64,000 nucleotides of DNA. It comes from Kribbella aluminosa. Lineage in GTDB: Bacteria; Actinomycetota; Actinomycetes; Propionibacteriales; Kribbellaceae. The notes below the pieces were generated by a model. That model did no database searches. It saw nothing but the letters and a program-made list of their open reading frames with translations, and was not told the DNA's origin. The first letter of the stretch is position 1. Each line of letters begins with the position of its first letter. Both the position numbers and the translations under genes were made by a program. This document shows positions 18,124 through 26,611 of this stretch, one piece after another. Location of the stretch: assembly GCF_017876295.1 (NCBI RefSeq), contig NZ_JAGINT010000001.1, positions 1,302,001 through 1,366,000 on the forward strand, in the 5' to 3' direction.

Positions 18124-18792
18124 ATGATTCGCCGACACCCGCTCGCCGAGCAGGCCGCCGAGGAGCTGCTGCGCCGGATCGGCAGCGGGGAATGGGCGCT
18201 CGGCGCCAAGCTCCCGGGCGAGACCACGCTGGCCGCGCAACTGGGCGTCGGCCGGTCGACGATCCGGGAGGCCGTCCGCGAGCTGGCCGGTCGCCGGGTG
18301 CTGGAGAGCCGGCAGGGCGCGGGCGTGTTCGTGATCGCGCTGCAGGCCGCCGAGGACTGGGACAAGGTCCTGCGGAAGGCGGACATCACCGACGTACTCG
18401 AGGGCCGGCTGGCGATCGAGACCGAAGGTGCCCGGCTGGCCGCGGCCCGCCGTACGCCGGGGGACCTGAAGAACTTCCGCTACACGCTCGCGGACCGCAA
18501 GCGGGCGGCGGCGAACGCCCCCGACGACTGGTACATCGAGGCCGACCTCGCGTTCCACCGGGCTGTGGTGACGGCGGCGCACAACGCCGTACTGACCGAG
18601 CTGTTCGACACGTTCGTACCGCGGATCCGGCGGGCGATGATCGACATGCTCAAGCTCGACGACGAGCACCGGCACCGGCACGACCAGGCGGCGCACGAGG
18701 CGATCGCGGAGGCGATCCGCGTGAAGGATCCCGAGCTCGCGGCGGCCCGCGCCCGCGAGCACCTCAGCGCCGTACGGAGCTCAATGTCCTAG
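18124..18792 (+). CDS. GntR-family regulator, FadR/FCD subfamily
   Basis: 222 residues. N-terminal winged helix: [20 protein letters not shown], then [20 protein letters not shown] and [12 protein letters not shown]. The C-terminal all-helical FCD ligand domain has the metal-binding histidine pattern ([14 protein letters not shown] near 142, then [13 protein letters not shown] near 186). It starts 63 bp from the leuA leader peptide in a divergent arrangement, so it may repress itself and influence leuA; the ligand is unknown. ATG lies 7 nt after TAGACT (18111-18116), suggesting a leaderless start. The last 12 nt overlap the convergent PH-like gene. Confidence 0.85.
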   Translation: MIRRHPLAEQAAEELLRRIGSGEWALGAKLPGETTLAAQLGVGRSTIREAVRELAGRRVLESRQGAGVFVIALQAAEDWDKVLRKADITDVLEGRLAIETEGARLAAARRTPGDLKNFRYTLADRKRAAANAPDDWYIEADLAFHRAVVTAAHNAVLTELFDTFVPRIRRAMIDMLKLDDEHRHRHDQAAHEAIAEAIRVKDPELAAARAREHLSAVRSSMS

Positions 18793-19254
18793 GTGCTGCT
18801 CGTGCAGCGCGCGCAGCCAGGGCGTGAGCGCGTCCAGGTCCTCGACGTTGTCCTGCGAGATCGAGATCGGACGGGTACGCCGGTTCGCCGGGCGTACCTG
18901 GATCGCCCGTGCGAGCGGCAGGCCGGCCGGTTCGTCGATGCCGGTGATGCCTGACCAGGGCAGGCTCCGGCCGCGGGTGATGCCCTCGGCGTTCACCGTG
19001 ACGACCGGGCGGTTCGTGACCAGCTGCCACGCGGTCAGCGTCGTCCCGTAGACGAACGCCGCGAGCGCGGTCAGCCGCAGTACGCCGAGGGCGCCGGACA
19101 CGCCGTCCGCGCGCAGGTGGTCGACGTTCGTCCACGCCGACAGCACCATCAGCAGGCCGAACCCGACCAGCCGCACCCACAACCGGCTGCGGCGCGGCGG
19201 GAAGTCCACGCTGCCCTTGGACTCCAGCTCGGCGGACCACGCCTCGACGGACAC
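18781..19254 (-). CDS. PH-like domain membrane protein, paralogue of 15266-15772
   Basis: 157 residues with the same plan as the protein at 15266: EAWSAELESKGSVDFPPRRS, two hydrophobic helices (LVGFGLLMVLSAW and VLRLTALAAFVYGTTLTAWQ), then VVTVNAEGITRGRSLPWSGI and the C-terminal SISQDNVEDLDALTPWLRAL. The SISQ-V-DL-WL block aligns with LTISQHHVNDLESFRTWLSE of the paralogue. It lies 2 nt downstream of the pfkB-like gene, so it probably ends the glpX operon. Function unknown. Confidence 0.7.
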   Translation of the reverse strand: MSVEAWSAELESKGSVDFPPRRSRLWVRLVGFGLLMVLSAWTNVDHLRADGVSGALGVLRLTALAAFVYGTTLTAWQLVTNRPVVTVNAEGITRGRSLPWSGITGIDEPAGLPLARAIQVRPANRRTRPISISQDNVEDLDALTPWLRALHEQHLGH

Positions 19255-19256
19255 CG

Positions 19257-20204
19257 TCAGGAACCCCAGGTCGCCGTGTACTCGGCCGCGGTCGGCGGGT
19301 CGGCGCCGTGCCGCGTGCAGGTGATCGCGGCCGCCCGTACGGCGTGGTCAACGACGTCGTGCAGATCCTCCGGCGTCAGCCCGGCCAGTCGCCGCTCGCC
19401 GAGCAGCCCGCGCTTCTCCAGGCCCGCGATCAGCGCGGCCATGAACGAGTCGCCGGCGCCGACCGTGTCGACGACCTGGATCGCCGGCGCGGTCACGTCC
19501 ACCTGTGCGTCCCGGCTGACCCCGAGCGCGCCCTTGCCGCCGCGGGTGATCACCACGCACTGCGTCCGCTCCGCGGTCAGCAGCTCCGCGGCGATGTCGG
19601 CCGGCTCGATCCCCGGACGCAGGAACTCGCAGTCCTCGTCGCTCAGCTTCACCAGGTCGCTCAACGCGGCCAGCCGCCGTACGACGGCCCATGTCGAGAC
19701 CGGGTCCGGGGTGATGCTCGGCCGCGCGTTGGGGTCGAGCGTCACGGTCACCGGCTGCTCCGCGACCGACTCCAGGAACGCCCGGATCGCCGCCGCTCCG
19801 GGCTCGAGCACGGTCGCGATCGACCCGGTGTGCACGGCCGGGCAGCCGCGGGACAGCGACAGTGCCGGCGGCTCCCAGGTGATGTCGAACTGGTACGTCG
19901 CGACGCCCGCCGCGTCCAGCGTCGCCGTCGCCGTACTGGTCCGGAAGTTCGGGTCGACGGACCCCGGCGCGAGTTGCACGCCGTTCCCGAACAGGTGCGC
20001 GCCGAGCTGGTCCCCGTACCCGTCCGTCCCGAACCGGGTCACCAACTCGGTCGGCACCCCAAGCCGGGCCAACCCGACCGCCACGTTGGCGGGCGACCCG
20101 CCGGGCGTCGCAGTGGTCTTCCCGTTGCCGTTGCGGGCCGCCTTCGGCGCCGTACCGACGATGTCCACGAGAGCCTCGCCGATGACGAGGACAGGCGCGC
20201 TCAT
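19257..20204 (-). CDS. PfkB-family carbohydrate kinase
   Basis: 315 residues, ribokinase fold. Opens with [13 protein letters not shown], then the substrate motif [17 protein letters not shown] near 34 and the C-terminal ATP/catalytic signature [20 protein letters not shown] near 250 with the catalytic Asp of GAGDS. Likely phosphorylates fructose or another sugar; the exact substrate cannot be read from sequence. ATG at 20204 overlaps the glpX stop (ATGA), so it is coupled to the bisphosphatase gene, suggesting a shared role in sugar phosphate metabolism. Confidence 0.88.
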   Translation of the reverse strand: MSAPVLVIGEALVDIVGTAPKAARNGNGKTTATPGGSPANVAVGLARLGVPTELVTRFGTDGYGDQLGAHLFGNGVQLAPGSVDPNFRTSTATATLDAAGVATYQFDITWEPPALSLSRGCPAVHTGSIATVLEPGAAAIRAFLESVAEQPVTVTLDPNARPSITPDPVSTWAVVRRLAALSDLVKLSDEDCEFLRPGIEPADIAAELLTAERTQCVVITRGGKGALGVSRDAQVDVTAPAIQVVDTVGAGDSFMAALIAGLEKRGLLGERRLAGLTPEDLHDVVDHAVRAAAITCTRHGADPPTAAEYTATWGS

Positions 20205-21235
20205 CGGGCGTGCTCGAAGTCGATCGCGGAGTACGCGCGGAGCTTCTCCAGTTGGTGGACGCTCTCGATCGAGCGGATCGTGCCGCTGCGGGAGCGCATC
20301 ACGAGCGAGTGCGTGCGGGCCGTCGAGCGGCCGTACCGGACGCCGCGGAGCAGCTCGCCGTCGGTGATGCCGGTCGCGACGAAGAAGCAGTCGTCGCCGC
20401 TGACCAGGTCGTCGGTGTCGAGCACCCGGTCCAGGTCGTGCCCGGCGTCGAGCGCCTTCTGCCGCTCGGCGGCGTCGCGCGGCCAGAGCTTGCCCTGGAT
20501 CTTCCCGCCGAGGCACTTCATCGCGCAGGCCGCGATGATGCCCTCCGGCGTACCGCCGATGCCGAGCAGCATGTCCAGCCCGGTGTCCGGCCGGGCCGCC
20601 TCGACCGCGCCGGCCACGTCGCCGTCGGAGATGAACTTGATCCGCGCGCCGGTGGCCCGGATCTGGGTGGCCAGTGCGTCGTGCCGCGGCCGGTCGAGCA
20701 GTACGACGGTGACGTCGTCGACCGACGAGCCCTTCGCCTTCGCCACCCGGCGGATGTTCTCCGCGACCGGCAGGCGGATGTCGACCACCCCGGCCGCCTC
20801 CGGGCCGACCACCAGCTTCTCCATGTAGAAGACCGCCGACGGGTCGTACATCGAGTTCCGCGGCGCGACCGCCATCACGGCGATGCCGTTGTTCATGCCC
20901 TTGGCGACCAGCGTCGTACCGTCGACCGGGTCCACCGCGACGTCACACTCCGGGCCCTCGCCGGCGCCGACCTGCTCGCCGTTGAACAGCATCGGGGCGT
21001 TGTCCTTCTCGCCCTCGCCGATCACCACCACGCCGTTCATCCCGACGGTGCCGATCAGCGTCCGCATCGCGTTCACCGCCGCGCCGTCGGCGCCGTTCTT
21101 GTCGCCGCGGCCGACCCAGCGCCCGGCCGCCATCGCTGCGGCCTCGGTGACCCGGACCAGTTCGAGGGCGAGGTTCCGGTCGGGCGCATGCGCTTCGACC
21201 TCCAGATGGGCCGGTGGCGTCGTCGGGTCGGTCAC
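20201..21235 (-). CDS. glpX: Class II fructose-1,6-bisphosphatase
   Basis: Gluconeogenic phosphatase, 344 residues. Family motifs: [20 protein letters not shown] near 32, [14 protein letters not shown] near 70, [17 protein letters not shown] near 100 (metal and phosphate ligands), [20 protein letters not shown] near 185 and [20 protein letters not shown] near 230. It matches mycobacterial GlpX (Rv1099c) in neighbourhood. GTG at 21235 is chosen over upstream in-frame starts because the region further upstream is low-complexity (CGCTGCGCTCG repeats) and reads as non-coding. Confidence 0.94.
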   Translation of the reverse strand: MTDPTTPPAHLEVEAHAPDRNLALELVRVTEAAAMAAGRWVGRGDKNGADGAAVNAMRTLIGTVGMNGVVVIGEGEKDNAPMLFNGEQVGAGEGPECDVAVDPVDGTTLVAKGMNNGIAVMAVAPRNSMYDPSAVFYMEKLVVGPEAAGVVDIRLPVAENIRRVAKAKGSSVDDVTVVLLDRPRHDALATQIRATGARIKFISDGDVAGAVEAARPDTGLDMLLGIGGTPEGIIAACAMKCLGGKIQGKLWPRDAAERQKALDAGHDLDRVLDTDDLVSGDDCFFVATGITDGELLRGVRYGRSTARTHSLVMRSRSGTIRSIESVHQLEKLRAYSAIDFEHAR

Positions 21236-21471
21236 GCCGCTGCCTCGCTGCGCTCGGCTCCGGCCTGACCGACAAGGTCGGCTCTGCTGGTTGTTCGCTC
21301 GCTGCGCTCGCTCATGTCCACGGATCGTAGCCAACGTCCTCGAGGCCGCGTCCGGCGATCCCCCGCCTACTGCGCGGCACTCGGTACGGCGCCTGCTCGC
21401 TACGGCGCGGGATCGCCGGACACGTCCTGGGCGGTGTTCGGGCGGATTGCGCCTCGCGAGACACTGTGGGC

Positions 21472-22107
21472 ATGAGTTCCACAGGTCAGGACGCTTCCGG
21501 CGAGGCCGCGGCCCAGGAGAAGGCCCAGGAAAAGGCTCGGGAGAAGGCGCAGTCCCTGGCGGAGGCGAACGAGTACCGGCAGGCGTACCGGCGGGACAAG
21601 GCGAAGTCGCAGACCGTCGGCAACATGGTGTTCGCGATGGTGATCTGCCTGGCCGTGGTCGCGTTCCTGATCATCGTCACCTGGCGGCCGAAACACGAGC
21701 AGGTGAAGGCGGTCGAGTACACCGCCCAGCTGCAGGACGCCCGCAAGGCCGCGCCGTGGGTCCGCGGACCGGAGCCGATGCCGTCCGGCTGGACCGCGAC
21801 CAGTGTGGAGTTCCACGCCCCGCAGCAGGAGCCGATCACCTGGCACCTGGGGACCGTGACCGACAAGTTGCTGTACGTCGGCCTCGAGCAGTCGACCATG
21901 GCGACCGGGAAGTTCCTCGCCGACAGGCTCGGCCGCACCGCCGACGACGGCACCGCGACGGTGGCCGGAGCGACCTGGCAACGCAAGGTCCTGCTCGACC
22001 GGAAAAACGAGAACGCCTTGGTCCTGGTGGGTTCCGGCGTAACCACGATCGTCACCGGAAACGCCGGCTACCCGGCCCTGGCAACGTTCGTCACCGCTCT
22101 GCACTGA
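21472..22107 (+). CDS. DUF4245 domain membrane-anchored protein
   Basis: 211 residues. A charged coiled-coil N-terminus ([20 protein letters not shown]) precedes a single membrane helix ([20 protein letters not shown]) and an extracytoplasmic beta-rich domain ([15 protein letters not shown] to [20 protein letters not shown]). It corresponds to Rv1100, which is also divergent from glpX. Start ATG at 21472; GTG at 21466 is an alternative. The last 26 bp including the stop codon are duplicated in tandem downstream. Confidence 0.85.
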   Translation: MSSTGQDASGEAAAQEKAQEKAREKAQSLAEANEYRQAYRRDKAKSQTVGNMVFAMVICLAVVAFLIIVTWRPKHEQVKAVEYTAQLQDARKAAPWVRGPEPMPSGWTATSVEFHAPQQEPITWHLGTVTDKLLYVGLEQSTMATGKFLADRLGRTADDGTATVAGATWQRKVLLDRKNENALVLVGSGVTTIVTGNAGYPALATFVTALH

Positions 22108-22133
22108 CAACGTTCGTCACCGCTCTGCACTGA
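22082..22133. repeat. Perfect 26-bp tandem duplication of a gene end
   Basis: Two identical copies, 22082-22107 and 22108-22133, each starting CAACGTTCGTCACCGC and ending GCACTGA. The first contains the last codons and TGA of the DUF4245 gene; the second lies entirely downstream of the stop. Perfect identity indicates a recent event. Confidence 0.95.
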
Positions 22134-22327
22134 GAGATGGAGTGCCGGTCTCTCCTCGCCCTACTGCCCGGTATTGACCATTTGGTGGGCGTTTGCGCCC
22201 ACGTTCCGGACGGCCGTTGACACCTGAGTGCGGCAGGCGGTTCCATCAAAACTCGGCTTGTACGCTCGGGGACAGCGAAAAGAGTCTCGGATGCCCATGC
22301 CGTCACGGTGGGGGAGTTGACCCGCCG

Positions 22328-22972
22328 ATGTTCATCACGGGGCTGCTCCTGGGCGCTGACGCCGCACCACATCTCGGTGCGCCCTGGCAGTTGCTGGCCT
22401 ATCGCGGCGGGACGTTGTTCGGCGCGGCGCTGGACGGTGCGCGGGAGTGCGGGTTCGACCAGCTGGTGGTGACGCTGGGCAGCGCGTCCGGGCAGATCCG
22501 CGACCGGATCGACCTGGACGGCGTCCGGGTGGTCGAGTCGCCGCACGCCGACACCGGCAGCTCGTCGATCGTGCCGGCGCTGGACGCGGTCGACCGCCGC
22601 GCCGACGGGATCGTCGTACTGCTCGGGGATCAGCCCGGGATCACGTCGGCCGCCGTCTGGTCGCTGGTGGCGGAGGTGGCCACGCCGATCGGCGTCTGCC
22701 GGTACGACGACGGCGAGAGCTTCCCGTGCTGGTTCGGCCGCGAACTGTTCGGCGAACTCCGCGAGCTGCGCAGCGACCCCGACCTGTGGAACCCGATCCA
22801 GGACGGCAACCACCCGGTCACCAGAGTCGATGCCATCGGCAACATCCCGCCGCGCGCGACCACCTGGTCGACGTACCACCAACTGCTGTCCGGCACCCCA
22901 GGCCCGCCCGAGGAACTGCACTCCGCCCGCCCCAGCGCCTACGCCCGCCGCCGACGCCGCACCGCCCCCTAG
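22328..22972 (+). CDS. MobA-like nucleotidyltransferase (NTP_transf_3)
   Basis: 214 residues. Resembles MobA/MocA molybdenum-cofactor nucleotidyltransferases: FITGLLLGADAAPHLGAPWQ in place of the usual GxSxRMG-K loop, VVTLGSASGQIRDRI, the SSSIVPAL block near 80, and IVVLLGDQPGITSAAV with the conserved GDQP. The N-terminal phosphate loop is degenerate (no GxSxRMG and no following Lys-Leu-Leu), so catalysis may be altered. ATG at 22328 follows GGGGGAG. The Arg-rich C-terminus runs into a tandem repeat. Confidence 0.72.
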   Translation: MFITGLLLGADAAPHLGAPWQLLAYRGGTLFGAALDGARECGFDQLVVTLGSASGQIRDRIDLDGVRVVESPHADTGSSSIVPALDAVDRRADGIVVLLGDQPGITSAAVWSLVAEVATPIGVCRYDDGESFPCWFGRELFGELRELRSDPDLWNPIQDGNHPVTRVDAIGNIPPRATTWSTYHQLLSGTPGPPEELHSARPSAYARRRRRTAP

Positions 22973-23056
22973 CCCAACCCCAGCCGCGAGGGCCGCACCC
23001 TAGTCCAACTCCAGCCGCGAGGGCCGCACCGCCCTCAGCCCAACTCCAGCGACGGG
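22971..23056. repeat. Tandem repeat across the end of the MobA-like gene
   Basis: Units at 22971-23001, 23002-23036 and a partial one at 23037-23056 share AGCCCAACTCCAGCCGCGAG followed by GGCCGCACC. The gene's stop codon lies at the first unit boundary, and the preceding coding bases (GCCGCACCGCCCCCTAG) resemble the unit ends. Confidence 0.8.
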
Positions 23057-23068
23057 CTCGCCCGCGTC

Positions 23069-23389
23069 TTAGTCGGCGCCTGCCAGGCGGAGGCCGACGA
23101 CGCCGGTGACGATCAGTGCGATGCAGGCCAGGCGTGCGGGGGTGACCGGCTCGTCGAACAGGATGATGCCGAGCGTGACCACGCCGACCGAGCCGATGCC
23201 GGTCCAGATCGCGTACGCCGTACCGACCGGCAGCCGGTCCAGCGTTTTCGCCAGCAGGGCGACCGAGATCACGCCGAACACCAGCACCCCGAGGGTCGGC
23301 CACAGCCGGCTGAACCCTTCGCTCGGCTTCAGGCTGAGCGCGAACGCGATCTCGAACACCGCCGCCGCGAGCAACACGATCCAGGCCAT
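23069..23389 (-). CDS. SMR-family exporter, SugE/Gdx subtype
   Basis: 106 residues, four membrane helices. AWIVLLAAAVFEIAFALSLK carries the membrane Glu (residue 13) used for proton and cation exchange; SEGFSRLWPT and LPVGTAYAIWTGIGSVGVV match the SugE/Gdx branch (guanidinium and small quaternary ammonium export) better than EmrE. Only one SMR gene is present, so a homodimer is expected. The start overlaps the stop of a 7-codon upstream reading frame, and the gene is divergent from a TetR regulator. Confidence 0.87.
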   Translation of the reverse strand: MAWIVLLAAAVFEIAFALSLKPSEGFSRLWPTLGVLVFGVISVALLAKTLDRLPVGTAYAIWTGIGSVGVVTLGIILFDEPVTPARLACIALIVTGVVGLRLAGAD

Positions 23390-23412
23390 CAGACTGCCAC
23401 CACTCCCGTCAT
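23389..23412 (-). CDS. 7-residue upstream open reading frame overlapping the SMR start
   Basis: ATG at 23412 is preceded by an excellent ribosome-binding site (TAGGAGGAAGCAC) and encodes MTGVVAV. Its TGA overlaps the ATG of the SMR gene (TGATG at 23391-23387). The SMR ATG itself lacks a good site, so the small frame probably delivers ribosomes to it by termination-reinitiation, or serves as a regulatory leader. Confidence 0.5.
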   Translation of the reverse strand: MTGVVAV

Positions 23413-23434
23413 GTGCTTCCTCCTACGCCATGAG

Positions 23435-23448
23435 CGGACTACAGTCCG
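23435..23448. promoter_or_regulatory. TetR operator between SMR and tetR genes
   Basis: CGGACT-AC-AGTCCG is a perfect palindrome. It overlaps TACAGT (23440-23445), the -10 box 7 nt before the tetR ATG, and in the other direction TGTAGT (23443-23438), a -10 candidate for the SMR transcript. One bound repressor would block both promoters. Confidence 0.65.
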
Positions 23449-23452
23449 TCTC

Positions 23453-24079
23453 ATGAACGACCGTACCGGACCGAAGTCCGCTTCACAACGCGAGTTGCCG
23501 GTGGTTGGCACACCGCGCCCGGAGCGAGCCGACGCCCGGCGCAATCGCCTGCGGGTGCTGGAGGCGGCCGACCGGCTGTTCACCGAGCACGGGGTGAAGA
23601 ACGTCTCGCTCGACGCGATCGCCGCCGAGGCGGGGGTCGGGAAGGGAACCGTGTTCCGCCGGTTCGGCGATCGCGCGGGTCTCGCGGTCGCACTTCTCGA
23701 CGAGCGCGAGCAGGAACTCCAGGCGAAGCTGCTCACCGGCCCGCCGCCGCTCGGCCCGGGCGCCTCACCGGTCCTCAGGGTGATGGCGTTCCTCGATGCG
23801 TACCTCGACCTGCTGGACCGGCACGTCGAGCTGTTCATGGACAGCGAGAACGCCTCGGACGGCGCGCGCTACCGGATCGGGTCGTACCACCTCTGGCACC
23901 GCCATCTGTCGCACCTGATTGAGTCGGCCCGCCCGGACCTCGACGCGGACTACCTGGCCCACGTACTGCTGGCGCCGCTGGCCGCCGATCTGCACAACGC
24001 CCTGCGGAGCCAGGGATACGAGCTCGACCGGATGAAGACCGGCCTGAAAGCCGTCGCCAAGAACCTGCTCAGCGCTTGA
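23453..24079 (+). CDS. TetR-family regulator, likely repressor of the SMR exporter
   Basis: 208 residues. N-terminal helix-turn-helix: RRNRLRVLEAADRLFTEHGV, then LDAIAAEAGVGKGTVFRRFG. The C-terminal ligand domain is helical (FLDAYLDLLDRHVELFMDSE, YHLWHRHLSHLIESARPDLD). It is divergent from the SMR gene with a single operator between. ATG at 23453 is 7 nt from the -10 box, so leaderless. Confidence 0.85.
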   Translation: MNDRTGPKSASQRELPVVGTPRPERADARRNRLRVLEAADRLFTEHGVKNVSLDAIAAEAGVGKGTVFRRFGDRAGLAVALLDEREQELQAKLLTGPPPLGPGASPVLRVMAFLDAYLDLLDRHVELFMDSENASDGARYRIGSYHLWHRHLSHLIESARPDLDADYLAHVLLAPLAADLHNALRSQGYELDRMKTGLKAVAKNLLSA

Positions 24080-24283
24080 ACTTGCCTTGACCGTCACGAC
24101 GTCACCGGCCAGACGCTCGGTCCAGGCCAGAGCGTCGTCCAGCGTCGGGCGGCGTTTCTCGTACGCCTTGTCGAACGACCAGTGGTACTTCCGTGCCTGC
24201 AGTGGTTCCGCGGCCAGCTCGGCGACCGCAAGCGTTTTCGGAAACTCGGAAACCGCCTGCCACTGGGTCCGCAGCATTCGCAC
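24070..24283 (-). other. Possible gene remnant, unidentified
   Basis: From an in-frame start at 24283, about 70 codons read MRMLRTQWQAVSEFPKTLAV, YHWSFDKAYEKRRPTLDDAL and AWTERLAGDVVTVKASS before the frame continues into the antisense of tetR. Composition looks coding, but no family is recognised and no natural stop lies before tetR. Probably the 5' part of a decayed gene. Confidence 0.25.
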
Positions 24284-24347
24284 GAAGCGCAGGCCCGTCA
24301 GGTGGCTCAGGTCACCGCCGGACGTACCGGCCGGGCTTGCGGAACCT

Positions 24348-24572
24348 TCACATCAGCGGCGCGATCAGCCTGATTTCCGGGAGCTTCCCGAGTGAGGAGT
24401 ACATCCGGCCGGAGGTTTCGGAGAAGCCGTAGCGCAGATAGAACGTCCGCGCACGCATGTTCGCCTCAAGCACCCAAAGCTGCACATTGGTACATCCGGC
24501 GGCCCGCCAGCTGGCGACCCGGACCTCGGCGGCGCCGGGCAGATCCTCTGGGTTCGCCGCCCGGGTGATCAG
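24348..24572 (-). pseudogene. GNAT acetyltransferase remnant with internal deletion
   Basis: About 74 codons. An N-terminal GNAT segment ([26 protein letters not shown]) is joined directly to the C-terminal segment CTNVQLWVLEANMRARTFYL, RYGFSETSGRMY. The intervening ~70-80 residues, including the acetyl-CoA pyrophosphate loop (R/Q-x-x-G-x-G/A), are missing. It abuts the xseB stop codon and has no clear start codon. Confidence 0.6.
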
Positions 24573-24784
24573 TTCGGCTTTTCCTCGTGGGCGGCCTGGG
24601 CCTTGGTGAGGCGTTCGCGGGCGCCGTCGAGCCAGCGTTGGCAGGTGGTGGCGAGTTCCTCGCCGCGTTCCCACAACGCCAGCGACTCCTCGAGCGTGGT
24701 GCCGCCGGCTTCGAGTTTGCGGACCACGTCGACGAGCTCCTCGCGGGCCTGCTCGTAGGTGATCTCGGGTCGGTCGCCGCTCAC
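24569..24784 (-). CDS. xseB: Exodeoxyribonuclease VII small subunit
   Basis: 71 residues. [20 protein letters not shown] then [20 protein letters not shown] is the standard two-helix XseB pattern. It partners XseA in degrading single-stranded DNA to oligonucleotides. ATG at 24784 overlaps the xseA stop codon (ATGA). Confidence 0.95.
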   Translation of the reverse strand: MSGDRPEITYEQAREELVDVVRKLEAGGTTLEESLALWERGEELATTCQRWLDGARERLTKAQAAHEEKPN

Positions 24785-25995
24785 TTCTTCTCCTCGGACT
24801 TGACTTCCACCGCGAAGCGGCCGTCGGTGACCCGCGCCTGCAGCAGGTCCCCGGGCGCCACCTGCGCCATCTCCCGGACGGCCGTACCGTCGGACAGTTG
24901 CAGCACGGAGTACCCGCGCTCGAGCGTCGCCTTCGGTGACAACGCCCGGACGCTCGCCAACCGGTGCGCGAGGTCGTCACTCGCCCGGTCCAGCCGATGC
25001 GTGAGCGTCCGGCGATTGCGCTCGACCAGCGCCGCGATCTCGTCGGACCGCCGCTGCAGGTCGCTGACCGGCGCTGCAAGAGCGGGCCGCGAACGGATCG
25101 CCGCCAGCGCATGCGCCTCGCGATCCAGCCAGGACCGCACCGCCCGCAGCCCGCGCTCGCGGAGCAGCCGGACGCCGTCCAGTTCCTCGCGTACGTCGGG
25201 CACGATCCGCTTCGCCGCATCCGTCGGCGTGGACGCGCGCAGGTCCGCGACCAGGTCGAGCAGCGGCGTGTCCGGCTCGTGGCCGATCGCGCTCACGACC
25301 GGCGTACCCGTCTTGGAAACCGCCCGGATCAGCCCCTCGTCGGAGAACGGCAGCAGATCCTCCAGCGACCCGCCGCCGCGGGCGATCACGATCACCTCGA
25401 CCGCGTCGTCCGCGTCCAGCTTCCGCAGCGCGGTCATCACCTCGGCGGCCGCCGACGGACCCTGCACCGACGCGTACTCGATCCGGAACGCGACCGCCGG
25501 CCAGCGACGCTTCGCGTTCTCCAGTACGTCGCGCTCGGCCGCGGAGTCGCGCCCGCAGATCAGGCCGATCGTGTGCGGCAGGAACGGCAGGCGCTTCTTC
25601 CGGTACGGCTCGAACAGGCCCTCGGCGCCGAGCAGTTGCTTCAGCCGCTCGATCCGCGCCAGCAGCTCACCGATACCGACGTGCCGGATCTCGCTGACCG
25701 CGAGCGCGAGCGTGCCGCGGCGGGCGAAGAAGTTCGGCTTGGCGTGCACGAGGACCCGGGAGCCGTCCCGGACGTCGACGGTCTCGAACACCCGCCGGTT
25801 GCAGGTGAACCGCAACGAGATGTCCGCGTCGGTGTCCCGCAGCGTGCCGAACACGGTCGTCGTACCGCGTCCGATCGAGACGTCCGTCAGCTGCCCCTCG
25901 ACCCACACGGAGCCGAGCTGGTTGATCCAGCTCGCAATCCCGTTCGCGATCGTGCGAACGGCCGCAGGCGCTTCCGGCGACGTCTCCAAAGCCAC
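24781..25995 (-). CDS. xseA: Exodeoxyribonuclease VII large subunit
   Basis: 404 residues. N-terminal OB fold ([20 protein letters not shown] near 25), catalytic Exonuc_VII_L domain with [20 protein letters not shown] near 140, [20 protein letters not shown] near 205 and [20 protein letters not shown] near 235, then a long helical arm and a C-terminal segment ([13 protein letters not shown]). It corresponds to Rv1108c. Operon xseA-xseB. Confidence 0.95.
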   Translation of the reverse strand: MALETSPEAPAAVRTIANGIASWINQLGSVWVEGQLTDVSIGRGTTTVFGTLRDTDADISLRFTCNRRVFETVDVRDGSRVLVHAKPNFFARRGTLALAVSEIRHVGIGELLARIERLKQLLGAEGLFEPYRKKRLPFLPHTIGLICGRDSAAERDVLENAKRRWPAVAFRIEYASVQGPSAAAEVMTALRKLDADDAVEVIVIARGGGSLEDLLPFSDEGLIRAVSKTGTPVVSAIGHEPDTPLLDLVADLRASTPTDAAKRIVPDVREELDGVRLLRERGLRAVRSWLDREAHALAAIRSRPALAAPVSDLQRRSDEIAALVERNRRTLTHRLDRASDDLAHRLASVRALSPKATLERGYSVLQLSDGTAVREMAQVAPGDLLQARVTDGRFAVEVKSEEKK

Positions 25996-26040
25996 CCCCA
26001 GACCCTACGACCCTGCACCGACAATCCCTAACGTTGAGTA

Positions 26041-26298
26041 ATGCGCCCACTCCTCCTGCTGGACTTCGACGGCCCGCTCAACCCGCACACGGCCGTCGGC
26101 GTACCGCCCGGCTACCGGCGGCACAAGATCACCGAGGCACGAAGACCTGGCACGCAGCACGGCCCGGAGCTGAACGCGCTCACGGACCCCTTCGGCCTGG
26201 TCTGGGCAACCAGCCGGTCTACGACGAGGTCGGGGAATCCGAGAGGGAACGCTTTCCGGGGCGGCTCATCCGGCCTGTCGACGCTCGTACCGGACTGA
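26041..26298 (+). pseudogene. HAD-domain protein remnant
   Basis: MRPLLLLDFDGPLNPHTAVG carries a HAD motif I-like DFDGPLNP and resembles the N-terminus of actinobacterial HAD-domain (RNA-repair-type) proteins. HGPELNALTDPFGLVWATS matches the usual following segment, but the residues between are shortened. After WATS the reading frame loses family resemblance and stops at 85 codons. I read this as a 5' fragment with an internal deletion and lost 3' end. Confidence 0.55.
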
Positions 26299-26611
26299 GA
26301 GCTCGGCACTTCGCCACGCTCCGGGCCTGGGGCCGTAAATCCTTTGCGGACAAGGGTTTTCCCGGGCATTCTTGAGACCTGGAAACACCTCCCGCGGGGG
26401 AGCCGTCCGGACAGGGCGGACGGCTCCTCGACGTACCCTCGGCGCTGATCGTCGTGATGCTGCTCACAAAGCCGGGGACGGGTACGCCGACGCCGGGGCT
26501 CACTTCGTTCGGTGATGCCGCCGTGGCGGTCGCGTTCTACACGCTGGCGCCGGCGGTTTCGCACGTGGTACGGATCCGGAGGCGTTGAGCCCGGGCCCGT
26601 ACGATGGGGCC
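26299..26611 (+). other. Degenerate region with a terminator-like hairpin and a C-terminal gene remnant
   Basis: A perfect 11-bp hairpin GGAGCCGTCCG-GACAGGG-CGGACGGCTCC lies at 26399-26427. Directly after it, a coding-looking frame ending with TGA at 26586-26588 reads DVPSALIVVMLLTKPGTG, then [18 protein letters not shown] and SHVVRIRRR. Its only start candidates are GTG 26454 and ATG 26457, or TTG 26373 across the hairpin. It looks like the tail of a small membrane protein gene whose front is gone. Confidence 0.4.

Noticed and set aside
18124..18792. FadR-type regulator as a leucine-responsive Lrp
   Set aside because: Domain pattern is GntR/FCD, not Lrp/AsnC; the leucine link rests on the leuA leader only.
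21240..21320. Upstream extension of GlpX by about 33 residues
   Set aside because: The extra codons fall in CGCTGCGCTCG low-complexity DNA and lack GlpX similarity; GTG 21235 gives the normal N-terminus.
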